Below are positions 33,679-42,960 of a stretch of DNA of 64,000 nucleotides, piece after piece. A program made the position numbers and the translations under genes. Source of the stretch: Agrostemma githago (taxonomy: Eukaryota > Streptophyta > Magnoliopsida > Caryophyllales > Caryophyllaceae); assembly GCA_958450325.1 (NCBI GenBank), contig OY288256.1:13052557-13116556 (forward strand), in the 5' to 3' direction. Position 1 is the stretch's first letter, and every line of letters begins with the position of its first letter. The notes beneath the pieces are model-generated. The model did no database searches and had not been told where the DNA came from. It saw only the letters and a list, made by a program, of their open reading frames with translations.

Positions 33679-35166
33679 CTATCCACGGTTCCGTCCTTGC
33701 AGAAGGTAAACTGCTCGCACCGTCTCTTCGTAGATTTGACGGAGTCTATCCATAACATTGTCATGCCTGGTAAGGAGAGTCTTGTTGGCTAGCTTCACCT
33801 GATTGACAGCATCATTGATACCATGTCCAATCTTATTTCCTGCTTTCTTGAAGGCTGTGATGTCATTACCCATAACCTGAACCCTAGCTCTAAGATGAGC
33901 GAGATGACTTTCCATCTTAGTCAGACCAACCCCAAATTCAGCCCGAGAAGAAGTAAGTAAGGTGGTTAGATTATCCACCTTCTTCTCAAGACGTTCAAGA
34001 ATATCTGTGGATTCATTAACCACGTGCACGACAGGTGGAGGAGGGGTAACAACCAAAGCAGCAATCTCGTTCAGTTTGCCCAAAATATCAGCAGAGAAAT
34101 TTTCCGGAACCATATCCACAATCTCTTTTCCCTTAGAGGAACACTCACCCTTAACCTTAAGGCTCCCATCACCATCAACAATAGACATTTGCTTAAGATA
34201 GGCATACGTCATAAAATCACATGGAGTTTCGAAGGGAGAGGTTTTACTAACAACCCCCCTGATTTTGAGAGCCTTGGACAGCCACATTCCATATGGAATA
34301 CATATAGACCCATTAATATGAGATGATTTCAGTTCAGACAGAACGTGCTCAATATGACTTATCATAAGGAAAGGGAGATTAACCTTATTTCCCTTAACTA
34401 GATGATAAAGGAGTATTATCTCATGAATGTGAAGCTTATTTGTTCCAGTTTTCCTAGGCAGTAACGAGGAATAAGACACATTGAAGACAAGCTTAGCAAC
34501 AGATGTCAAAGAGACCCCCGACATAACAGAAATCTCACTTGCCTTGGAATCTAATGATTTCTTAATACTTAGTATTTTTTCGGAATCATAGTTTTTCCAG
34601 CCCACCCAACATTGAATTTCTTCCCCCTCACAAGGAACCCCCAACATCTTTCCCAAATCTTCCATGGTGATCTTGATATATTTATCCCCAAAGTTTGCAT
34701 GCAAGACTTTATTATCAATTTTTAGAGTTGCCCAGAATTGAGCAATCTGAACTGGGTACACTTGATGTCCCATGTCAAGCAAGTCCCCCCACTCTTGTAT
34801 AGCAGGTATGTCACGAAGTTGTGACACACACGGGTTTTCATCAAACCATGCAGCGAGGTATTGACGACCCGAAACAAAAGAGTAATTGAGGATTTTCTTT
34901 ACCTGATCAATTTCCTGTCTTGTCATGCGCACATTCTTAATTTCGGCTAGGATAAGATCCTTCCCATGCAACTCCTCTTTCTCTTCCTCAGCCGGATTCT
35001 TCCCCTTTTCGGACCTCTTCCTTTTTCCAACAACCGACGCATCCTCAAGAATTTCAACAATCTCCTCCTCTGTTTCGGCGTACCGGGTGTCGAGAGTCAG
35101 TTCTCTAGAGGCTGAGCGTAGGTTCTTTTTCTGTGGGGTAAAGGAGGACTTTTTCTTTGGTGCCAT
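33679..35166 (-). CDS. SIRE third ORF, 495 aa, plant-transposon-protein-like domain
   Basis: Located between pol and the 3' LTR, in the place where SIRE elements carry an extra, so-called env-like ORF. It starts at MAPKKKSSFTPQKK (35166) and is uninterrupted. The N-terminus is rich in Lys/Arg with a likely nuclear localisation signal (GKRKRSEKGK). Residues of about 90-330 (AQFWATLKIDNKVL, EDLGKMLGVPCEGEE, LYHLVKGNKVNLPF) resemble what databases call the putative plant transposon protein domain. The C-terminal third is probably coiled coil (ILERLEKKVDNLTTLL). I see no signal peptide or convincing membrane span, so an envelope role is not supported. It shares the reading frame of pol but is 540 bases downstream. 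Function unknown. Confidence 0.8.
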   Translation of the reverse strand: MAPKKKSSFTPQKKNLRSASRELTLDTRYAETEEEIVEILEDASVVGKRKRSEKGKNPAEEEKEELHGKDLILAEIKNVRMTRQEIDQVKKILNYSFVSGRQYLAAWFDENPCVSQLRDIPAIQEWGDLLDMGHQVYPVQIAQFWATLKIDNKVLHANFGDKYIKITMEDLGKMLGVPCEGEEIQCWVGWKNYDSEKILSIKKSLDSKASEISVMSGVSLTSVAKLVFNVSYSSLLPRKTGTNKLHIHEIILLYHLVKGNKVNLPFLMISHIEHVLSELKSSHINGSICIPYGMWLSKALKIRGVVSKTSPFETPCDFMTYAYLKQMSIVDGDGSLKVKGECSSKGKEIVDMVPENFSADILGKLNEIAALVVTPPPPVVHVVNESTDILERLEKKVDNLTTLLTSSRAEFGVGLTKMESHLAHLRARVQVMGNDITAFKKAGNKIGHGINDAVNQVKLANKTLLTRHDNVMDRLRQIYEETVRAVYLLQGRNRG

Positions 35167-35709
35167 GATGAAGAGGTTTTGAAGGAGAGAGAGAAGGGTA
35201 GTTTAATGAATGAAGATGGGTGAAAGAGTAAAGGTGGGTAGAGGCGGTAATATAGGGTTAAAAGAAGAGGTAATAAAGAGATTTATGGAAAGAGAATAAA
35301 TGAAGAGAGATATGATTTGAAAGAGATATCTTGGGGATTTGTTACGTAAGATAGCACATGTGAAGTAGAGTCTTTACCAAAATATTGAGTAAAATCTTAT
35401 AGAGTAGATTTTAAGAGAGGAAATAATGCCATAGATGATACAAGGAATATAATTTTACGGGAGGGATTATTCCTACTTCGGAATATTCCAAATATTCAGT
35501 TGAATGGAAGTAAAATTATATATATCATATGGTAAGATTTTGACTCAAAAAGGCTACTATCACGATTTAAGGAAAAAAAATATCCAACTCTCAATTTTAC
35601 TTACAATAAATGCGTACCTGAGCATGGGCCAAGATAATACGGACACAGACTAACATCACCCCAGTCTTCGTCATTCATTTAGGGCAACCGAAAAACATCA
35701 AATGACTCA

Positions 35710-38700
35710 TTAGTTTTCATTTATCAAACCGAGTTCTAACCGTAATTCCTCAAACCGTTCCCTGGGCAAAGGTTTAGTAAGTATATCAGCCTTTTGTACG
35801 TTAGATGGACAAAACTCTATATCAATATTACCTTTTTCTACATGATCTCTTAAAAAATGATGCCGGATGTCAATATGTTTGGTACGAGAATGATGCGCGG
35901 GATTTTTAGAGATGGCGATAGTACTAATATTATCACAGAAAATAGGTATGGTTTTAATATTTATTCCATAATCCCTTAATTGTTGTCGTAGCCAAAGTAG
36001 TTGAGTACATACCAGAGATGCAGCAATATACTCACTTTCCGTAGATGAGAGTGCTACTGTTGCTTGTTTCTTAGATCCCCATGATATTATACATGAACCT
36101 AGAAACGTTACGGTCCCTGATGTACTCTTTCTGTCTATATAGCACCCTCCATGATCTGCATCTGAATATCCTTTAAGATCAAAATTATCATGCATAGGAT
36201 AGATCAATTGTAAGTTTTGTGTACCAATTAAGTAGCGCAAGATACGTTTGACGGCTGTTAGGTGAGATTCTTTTGGATCAGACTGAAATCGGGCACATAC
36301 ACAAACACTGTGCATGATGTCAGGACGACTCGCAGTTAAGTATAATAGAGATCCGATCATACCTCGATATGCGGTATTATCCACGGACTTACCTCCTTCG
36401 TCTTTATCAAGTTTAGTGGTGATGGCCATAGGTGTAGGAGCAGATTTTGCTTTTTCCATCCCATATTTTTTAAGAAGCTCACTCACATATTTCTGTTGAT
36501 GCACAGTTATTCCTCTTTTTGACTGCTTGATTTGTAGACCCAAGAAGAAACCTAACTCACCCATCATACTCATCTCGAATTCTGATTGCATTAGGTTTGC
36601 GAAATATTTGCAAAGTTTTTCATTTGTCGAGCCGAAAATAATGTCATCCACGTAGATTTGAACAATTAACGAGTCTTTCTCAACATTTTTAATGAAGAGT
36701 GTTTTATCAACGGATCCTCTCTTGAACTCATTTAGAAGCAGAAACTGGGAAAGTCTATCATACCAGGCTCTTGGTGCTTGTTTTAATCCGTAGAGTGCCT
36801 TGTCTAGTTTGAAAACGTGACTTGGCGACTCCGTACTTTCAAACCCTGGGGGTTGTTCTACGAAGACCTCTTCTTTTAAGTAACCATTCAGAAATGCTGT
36901 TTTAACGTCCATTTGAAACAACTTGAATCCTTTGTGTGCGGCATATGCAATTAGTAGCCGAATGGCTTCCAATCTTGCCACCGGAGCAAAGGTTTCGTCA
37001 AAATCTATTCCTTCTTGTTGATTGTATCCTTGTACAACCAACCTTGCTTTGTTTCTGACAATGGTTCCGGAATCATCCAGTTTATTTCTAAATACCCAGC
37101 GTGTTCCTATCACTTTTCTATCTGACGGTCTAGGAACCAGATGCCAGACTTTGTTTCGTTCAAATTGCCCCAATTCTTCTTGCATGGCTACTATCCAGTC
37201 GGAATCGGTAAGCGCTTCTTTGATATTTTTGGGTTCAATGGTAGATAGAAAGGAATTTAGAACACAATGATTTCTTAAGGACCTTCTGGTTTGGATTCCT
37301 TTATGATAATCACTCAGTATTGCACTCGTAGTATGTGAGCTCTGGTGTTTCCACTTTTTGAGATTTGTCGGAACATTATTGCTTCTCATTGGTTCGTCTG
37401 AGTTGTTATCAGAGGTTACATTAACTTTTCCCGTAGTTCCCCCTGAACTAGTGCTTGTGGTTATATCAACCTTAGAGAGACTATCTTTGGTTCCCCCTGA
37501 ATTTATGCTAGGATCAATATTGTTGGAGGTTACATTATCTTGAGAAGAATCTTCCTTAGTTCCCCCTGAATTTATGTCCGGGGTTATATCATCTTTGGTG
37601 ATATTTGGAACTAATGTTGATACCACATTATCCTTAGCTTCTGAAGAACTTTTATTTGGTTCTTCATTTACTAGTGATATATTTGGATCAATATTAATTC
37701 GTTCTTCACCAGATTCAGCATTAGATCCTTCTATCTCTTTTTCCTCTTCATGAAGTTCAGGTGCATCTTTTCTAGTGAGCCAAAAATCTGGATCGTCATC
37801 GTCTTCTTCTTCAATGTCGTTTTGACTAATGGAATTTGTTTCATCGAAGATTACATGGATGCTTTCTTCAACGCGTAAAGTTCTCTTGTTATATACCTTG
37901 TAAGCCTTGCTATGATCTGAGTATCCTAAGAAAACAGCCTCATCACTTCGAGGATCGAATTTTCCCAAATTATTCTTCCCATTGTTATGAACGAAACATT
38001 TACTTCCAAAACATCTGAGATGAGAAATTTTGGGTTTCCTTCCTCTTAGAAGTTCGTAGGGTGTTTTCTTCAATACTGGTCTGATCATTGCTCGATTATG
38101 TATATAACAGGCTGTATTGACAGCCTCGGCCCAGAAATTTCTGGGCAAACCGCTACATAGCAACATTGTGCGAGCCATTTCTTCAAGCGTTCGATTCATT
38201 CGTTCGACTACTCCATTTTGTTGTGGATTCCGTGGTGCAGAGAAGTTATGCCCTACACCATGTTCTCTACAAAAGCTTATGAAGGATTCGTTGTCGAATT
38301 CGGTTCCATGATCTGTTCTTATCGATACAAGATTGCAACTATACTTGTTTTGGACTAGCTTCATTAGGCATTCGAATTCATCAAAGGTTTGATCTTTCGA
38401 GCTAAGGAAGACTGGCCAAACAAATCTAGAGAAATCATCTACAAGAACAAATACGTACCGACTACCACCTCTACTTCTTATCCTCATAGGTCCACAAAGA
38501 TCCATATGAATAAGTTCTAGAGGTTTTGTAGTACTTACGAATTTCTTTGGCTTGAATGAAGATCTCACATGTTTACAACGTATGCAGGTACAACAAGCTT
38601 TGGTTGTGTCGAAGGTTATGGAAGGTAATCCTTCAACGAGATCTAGAGATCTAAGTTTATTAAGGCTAAAAGGACTAATGTGCCCAAATCTTTTATGCCA

Positions 38701-39111
38701 AAGTAGTGGATCAGCGATGGTAACACTCATGCAGGTGATAGCATTGTCGGGTAGAGTTTTGATATCGGCTATGTAGACATTGTTTGATCGTTCTCCCTCC
38801 AGAATGACATTAGAGGAACCTTCTCTAATAATTCGGCATTTATCATTATGAAACACTACTTTGTTTCCTCTATCACAGAGTTGAGAAATGCTTAAGAGAC
38901 TATGCCTTAGTCCTTTCACAAGCAGTACATTCTCAATACAGTGTGAGTCAGATAAACCAATTTTACCAATGCCGATTATCCTTCCTTTCTTGTTATCTCC
39001 AAAGGTTACACTTCCTCCGTCATAAGCCTCTAATGACAAAAATTTCTTTTTATCACCCGTCATATGTCTTGAACACCCGCTGTCTAAGTACCATCTGTGA
39101 ACCTGCGATAG
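35710..39111 (-). CDS. pol: SIRE pol polyprotein: protease, integrase, RT, RNase H
   Basis: Encodes the enzymes that process Gag-Pol, copy the RNA and insert the cDNA. The open frame follows the gag stop at 39112-39114; the first Met is at 39063, but the protease active site DSGCSRHMTG starts before it, so expression as Gag-Pol by readthrough is likely. Order: protease; GAG-pre-integrase zinc motif (WHKRFGH ... CTCIRCK); integrase with Asp in HMDLCGP, Asp in RTDHGTEF and Glu in GVVERMN; a low-complexity linker with repeated SGGTKE units; RT with MDVKTAFLNG and IYVDDIIFG; RNase H with GYSDADHGG, SSTESEYIA and DNISTIAI. All catalytic residues are present and the frame has no stop to 35710. Confidence 0.95.
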   Translation of the reverse strand, partial: LSQVHRWYLDSGCSRHMTGDKKKFLSLEAYDGGSVTFGDNKKGRIIGIGKIGLSDSHCIENVLLVKGLRHSLLSISQLCDRGNKVVFHNDKCRIIREGSSNVILEGERSNNVYIADIKTLPDNAITCMSVTIADPLLWHKRFGHISPFSLNKLRSLDLVEGLPSITFDTTKACCTCIRCKHVRSSFKPKKFVSTTKPLELIHMDLCGPMRIRSRGGSRYVFVLVDDFSRFVWPVFLSSKDQTFDEFECLMKLVQNKYSCNLVSIRTDHGTEFDNESFISFCREHGVGHNFSAPRNPQQNGVVERMNRTLEEMARTMLLCSGLPRNFWAEAVNTACYIHNRAMIRPVLKKTPYELLRGRKPKISHLRCFGSKCFVHNNGKNNLGKFDPRSDEAVFLGYSDHSKAYKVYNKRTLRVEESIHVIFDETNSISQNDIEEEDDDDPDFWLTRKDAPELHEEEKEIEGSNAESGEERINIDPNISLVNEEPNKSSSEAKDNVVSTLVPNITKDDITPDINSGGTKEDSSQDNVTSNNIDPSINSGGTKDSLSKVDITTSTSSGGTTGKVNVTSDNNSDEPMRSNNVPTNLKKWKHQSSHTTSAILSDYHKGIQTRRSLRNHCVLNSFLSTIEPKNIKEALTDSDWIVAMQEELGQFERNKVWHLVPRPSDRKVIGTRWVFRNKLDDSGTIVRNKARLVVQGYNQQEGIDFDETFAPVARLEAIRLLIAYAAHKGFKLFQMDVKTAFLNGYLKEEVFVEQPPGFESTESPSHVFKLDKALYGLKQAPRAWYDRLSQFLLLNEFKRGSVDKTLFIKNVEKDSLIVQIYVDDIIFGSTNEKLCKYFANLMQSEFEMSMMGELGFFLGLQIKQSKRGITVHQQKYVSELLKKYGMEKAKSAPTPMAITTKLDKDEGGKSVDNTAYRGMIGSLLYLTASRPDIMHSVCVCARFQSDPKESHLTAVKRILRYLIGTQNLQLIYPMHDNFDLKGYSDADHGGCYIDRKSTSGTVTFLGSCIISWGSKKQATVALSSTESEYIAASLVCTQLLWLRQQLRDYGINIKTIPIFCDNISTIAISKNPAHHSRTKHIDIRHHFLRDHVEKGNIDIEFCPSNVQKADILTKPLPRERFEELRLELGLINEN

Positions 39112-40126
39112 TCATTTTTGTTTCTTAGGTACCCAAATAAGTTTGGGTCCTTTTTCATTAGGTAAAGAGTCTTTACGCACCCATATTTTTCTTTGTCTAT
39201 CACAGTGTTTATTTATTTTACTTTCAGATTTCCTTTTCCACTTTCTTTTGACATATTTTGTTTTATTCGTTTCCTTTTCCTTAGTCTCTTTTCCTTCCGA
39301 AGTTCTTGAGACACAATTATCCAATTTTTTTTGCATTATTCCCTTTTCTTTTATCAATTCTATGATTTTTGAAGTCAGCGAATTTTTTATTTTATCATGA
39401 TTTATTTTTTCAACATTGATTTCATTATTAAGTATGGATATAGTTCTTTTTAGTTCCGTATTTTCTTCATTCAATTTCTTAACACTAGCATTAATTTTTT
39501 CATAATATTTCTCTCTGTTGATGTTTGCACTTAAACAAATTTTTGAATCATCCGATACATCAACTTTTGTTTTTGATATTTCAGAAGATTTCTTTTTATT
39601 TGTTCGAGTATTTTCACATCTCCTTAGAGTAATATTTTCAAAGGCTATCTCATTTATTTGTTTTAACAACTCATTTATTTCTTCCTTTTGTTGTTCACAT
39701 GTTTCTAATACTTCATCAAGATGTAGAAGAAGTTTCTCTTTAGTAAGTTTCCTAAGTCTTTTCTTAAACATTGTAAAACTTACCTCATTGCTTTCCTCAT
39801 CTGAATCGGAGCTTGATTCATGCGTTTTGGCCATCAGACACATGTCTTTGTGCGTCCGTGTCTTAGCTTTAGACGTGTTGCTATGTTGAGCGCTTAGGCA
39901 AAAGTTTGCCTCGTCTTCATCTTCCGATTCTTCCTCTTCGTCTGAGTCTAGTTCTCCCCATCCACACGATGCCATCATGGCTTGTTTATGTTGAAACTTT
40001 GATCGTTCTCTTTCTCCTTTTGATTTGATATTTTTCCATGTTGGACAATCCTTGATTAGATGTCCAGTTTCTCCACACTTGAAACATCCTTTATTATTCT
40101 GTTTTGTATTAGAGTTATTTCCTCTT
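39112..40126 (-). pseudogene. gag: SIRE gag, C-terminal part after the frameshift
   Basis: Continues gag in a different frame. A CCHC zinc knuckle (CFKCGETGHLIKDC, 40086-40045) is followed by Met-Met at 39978, an acidic stretch (DEEEESEDEDE) and long coiled coil (LLLHLDEVLETCEQQ, KLNEENTELKRTIS). A basic end (KRKWKRKSE) leads to a TGA at 39112-39114. This stop is in frame with pol. The frame change from the upstream part lies near 40124-40127 in an A-rich codon run (plus-strand CTTTCTC) and looks like loss of one base. Confidence 0.8.
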
Positions 40127-40901
40127 TCTCTAATGAGTTTTTAGGTCCAAATTTAAATTTCTTTCGAAAGCGTTTGACAAAAAGGGCTAGGTCATCACTC
40201 ATAGTTTCCTCATCATCACTAATAGAACTCTTTAAGGCTATCCCTTTACTCTTAGATGACTCACTCTGACGTTGATTTAGAGAGAGTTCATGAGCCATAA
40301 GATTGCCTAACAACTCTTGATAACTAAGTGTAGTGAGATCTTTTGATTCCTCAATGGCGGTAACTTTTGGTTGCCACTTATCAGTGAGACTCCTTAGGAT
40401 TTTCCTAACTAGATCTTCGGTATCAAATTTCTTACCAAGATTTCTTAGTTCATTAGTGATGTTGGTGAATCTTGCGGACATTTCAACAATACTTTCATCT
40501 TTATCCATTTTAAATAATTCATATTGTTGAGTTAATAAATCAATCCTGAACTTTTTGACTTGGGTAGTTCCCTCGTAAGCAAGTTCTAAACTGTCCCAGA
40601 TTTCTTTTGCGGAAATACAAGAAGTGAGTCGATTATATTCTTTGGACGAAATTCCTCGTTGCAATAAAGACATTGCTCGAGAATTCTTTTCGGCCTTTTT
40701 ATAATCGTCCTCATCATAATCCTCTTCATCCTTTATGGTGATGTTCCCTAGAGCATCAACAGATTGGATGACAATAGGACCCTTGACTATAATTTTCCAG
40801 CATTCAAAATCTGTTCCTTTTATATAGTGCATCATTTTGTTTTTCCATAAACCGTAGTCTACACCATCAAATGTGGGAAACTTTGAGTTTTTGGAATCCA
40901 T
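40056..40901 (-). CDS. gag: SIRE gag, N-terminal capsid part
   Basis: Structural Gag of a copia element. It starts MDSKNSKFPTFDGVDYG (DUF4219-like N-terminus) and continues through a UBN2-type gag domain (ISSKEYNRLTSCISAKEIWDSL, KKFRIDLLTQQYELFKM, NELRNLGKKF). The true frame is lost near 40125, after which about 20 out-of-frame residues precede a stop at 40056. The 5' leader between PBS and ATG is only about 75 bases. Confidence 0.9.
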   Translation of the reverse strand: MDSKNSKFPTFDGVDYGLWKNKMMHYIKGTDFECWKIIVKGPIVIQSVDALGNITIKDEEDYDEDDYKKAEKNSRAMSLLQRGISSKEYNRLTSCISAKEIWDSLELAYEGTTQVKKFRIDLLTQQYELFKMDKDESIVEMSARFTNITNELRNLGKKFDTEDLVRKILRSLTDKWQPKVTAIEESKDLTTLSYQELLGNLMAHELSLNQRQSESSKSKGIALKSSISDDEETMSDDLALFVKRFRKKFKFGPKNSLEKEEITLIQNRIIKDVSSVEKLDI

Positions 40902-40974
40902 TTGATCGAAATGGATAAATATAGAATCGCTAGTTTGGATCTACTCTTTTGATGTGAATCAATCAAGAGAACCC

Positions 40975-40986
40975 GCTCTGATACCA
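40975..40986 (-). promoter_or_regulatory. Primer-binding site, initiator tRNA-Met
   Basis: On the minus strand TGGTATCAGAGC lies two bases inside the 5' LTR, the standard copia primer site. Confidence 0.95.
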
Positions 40987-41328
40987 ATTGTAGAGTCTAG
41001 CGATACTGGGAAATACTCTAGAGGGGGGGTGAATAGAGTATTATGGTACTTTAAAAAAAATCTAAACGATATATTACACCTAAATCTTATTAGGAAAGAT
41101 ATAGTGTAATATTACGTTGGTAGAGTGGCTAAATAAAAGAAGTACAAAAGTGTTTGCTACTATACTTACTACTAAGAAGTATAAGTATAAGAAATAGCAA
41201 ACCTTAATAAAACGTAAAGTAAATAACACGAACAATTTTAACGTGGTTCGGCCCAATTGAAAAGCCTACGTCCACCGGTGTCTTTATTTATAAGTGTACC
41301 TACTCCGGATTACCTTACAAATAAGACG

Positions 41329-41496
41329 ATCACGATTAACTCTAATCGTGATGGTGAGAGTGATGTTAAGCACTCGATGTGTGGGATGTTAAGCCCACGA
41401 CGATGAAGGATGTTAAGCCTTCGGTGTGAGGGATGTGAAGCCCTCGGTGTTTGAACGATGTGAAGCGTTCAAGGTGTGAACGATGTATGTCGTCCG
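41329..41496. repeat. Array of seven hairpins, constant loop and variable stems
   Basis: One hairpin ATCACGATTA-actc-TAATCGTGAT (41329-41352) is followed by six in a row whose loop is ATGTTAAG, ATGTGAAG or ATGTATGT. Their stems are GAGTG/CACTC (41358), GTGGG/CCCAC (41381), GAAGG/CCTTC (41405), GAGGG/CCCTC (41428), TTGAACG/CGTTCAA (41451) and TGAACG/CGTCCG (41477). Spacers are GGTGT-like. Each stem differs, yet both arms change together. In the sense RNA it would sit between the likely start of transcription and the primer site. Confidence 0.9.
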
Positions 41497-42168
41497 ATTG
41501 AGTAACCACTAAGAAACAAAGATTTATTGCTTTCTCTCTCCCTATGAATATTTCTGTAGCTATGAATACACTTCAATTGTCTAGAGAGAATAATGAAACT
41601 ATATGACTTCAAGCGTAAACAATTTCAACACGATTTTATATAGCCAAGACTTAACCCGAAAAGTATTTGCAAAAACCTTTTAAAAAAACGTGAATTAATT
41701 TTGCAAAAGAGAAAATGTGTTTCAAAGTCGTGATTTGAAAAAGAGGAAAAGCAAAGTATTTATAGATAAACCATTTTCTTTAAGAAGGGAAACATGATCA
41801 TCATAATTGATGCACTTCCTTATTTAAATAAACTATGATATCTTTAAAGGATACCAATCAATCAAGATAATATTGATTGGTGAGATACCAATCAATCAAG
41901 ATAATATTGATTGATGAGATACCAATCAATCAAGATAATATTTCTAAGTTTCCTTTGTTAATGATTTTCTAATATCTTTAAAGGATCAAGATATTTTTGA
42001 GAATCATTTATTTTGAAAACTTTTATTCTCTTGATAGATAGTTTCCTCCTTTATATTATCTTTTCCAAAGATTAAATTTTTGACAAAATCAGCGAGATAT
42101 ATACGTTTTATTTTTTTGGTTTTAAATCTTGGCCGTATAAGTAAGAATGTTTACTAAGAGGGTTAATG

Positions 42169-42192
42169 TAACCTTGAACATGTTCAAGGTTA
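42169..42192. repeat. 24-bp perfect palindrome in U3 of the SIRE 5' LTR
   Basis: Half-site TAACCTTGAACA and its exact complement, upstream of the TATA-like sites, so a candidate binding site for a dimeric factor. Confidence 0.85.
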
Positions 42193-42734
42193 TATTATCC
42201 TTGTCATATAATTTCTCCATCCTCTTTACATTTGAAATCCTAAGCCGCAATCCTTCTCCTTGAATTCTTCGATCAAGTTGCCCTCCTGAGTCTTTGAATC
42301 TCTTTTACCTGTGCTAATATAACAATTTCTTTCAAGGAGTAATCTCGTTCACTTAGAATAAATTACTTTGACATAAGCAAAACATTTAGTATAAGTTCAA
42401 CAAAGTTCATCGAATTATCAAAATCAAAAGCAATTCATTTTTTGGTTCGGGTGTTTCAACTAACTAATTAGCTTTTACTTTAGTTTTGTGAATTCTTTTT
42501 TTTCAATTAAATTACAACAAAAATAAATTTTGAAATTCTTGCTCTTCTGACCAAACGAAAAAAATAATTGTCAGCAAAATTGTTTTTTTTCTTCAAATAC
42601 TTGAATTCTCGACGTAGATGCTACATAGTGGGGAACTGGAAGTTTCTTGGCAACACAACTTTTTGTATCCACTTATCTTTCAGGAATATATTTCATAACA
42701 AAATTCCGAACGAACCAGTGGTTCGTACAGGTGC

Positions 42735-42960
42735 CACTCGACCGAGTGCAATAGGCCACTCGATCGAGTGACATCACAAAAATCGAGCAGAATACTTTTT
42801 CCGACCTCCACTCGGTCGAGTCTCGCAATGACTCGATCGAGTGGCGACGTACTCGGCCGAGTTGGTCAGTAACTCGGTCGAGTAGGGTCATGAAATCCGG
42901 ACATAACCTTTTTCAGAGGTCCACTTGGTCGAGTCCCTCATTGACTCGGTCGAGTGGCCC
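42735..42960. repeat. Palindrome cluster (CTCGRYCGAG) in the second LTR copy
   Basis: Eight palindromes of the ACTCGRYCGAGT type, mostly in pairs 6-10 bases apart, homologous in position to 17626-17862. One has decayed (ACTTGGTCGAGT). Confidence 0.85.

Larger units (their letters stand above)
31857..42402 (-). mobile_element. Near-complete SIRE-type Ty1/copia retrotransposon
   Basis: 10.5 kb, on the minus strand, flanked by AAGTT at 31852-31856 and 42403-42407. In sense order: 5' LTR (42402-40989), initiator tRNA-Met primer site, gag, pol, an extra ORF, polypurine tract and 3' LTR (33279-31857). LTRs of 1.41-1.42 kb, the large gag and the third ORF mark the SIRE/Maximus lineage. By eye the LTRs differ at only about a dozen positions plus a G-run length, so the insertion is recent. 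The only clear lesion in the coding region is a one-base frameshift in gag. Confidence 0.95.
40989..42402 (-). repeat. 5' LTR of the SIRE element
   Basis: 1414 bp, TG...CA. In the sense direction it holds a 24-bp palindrome about 210 bases in, three copies of a 34-bp repeat with inverted halves (ACCAATCAA / TTGATTGGT, plus-strand 41850-41945) and two TATA-like sites. These are CTATAAATAC near 41760 and CTATATAAAATC near 41640. The hairpin array lies towards its 3' end. Confidence 0.95.

Noticed and set aside
41329..41496. Possible CRISPR-like or clustered palindromic array
   Set aside because: This is a eukaryotic LTR; the constant part is the loop and the variable part is the stem, the reverse of a CRISPR array, and no cas genes exist.
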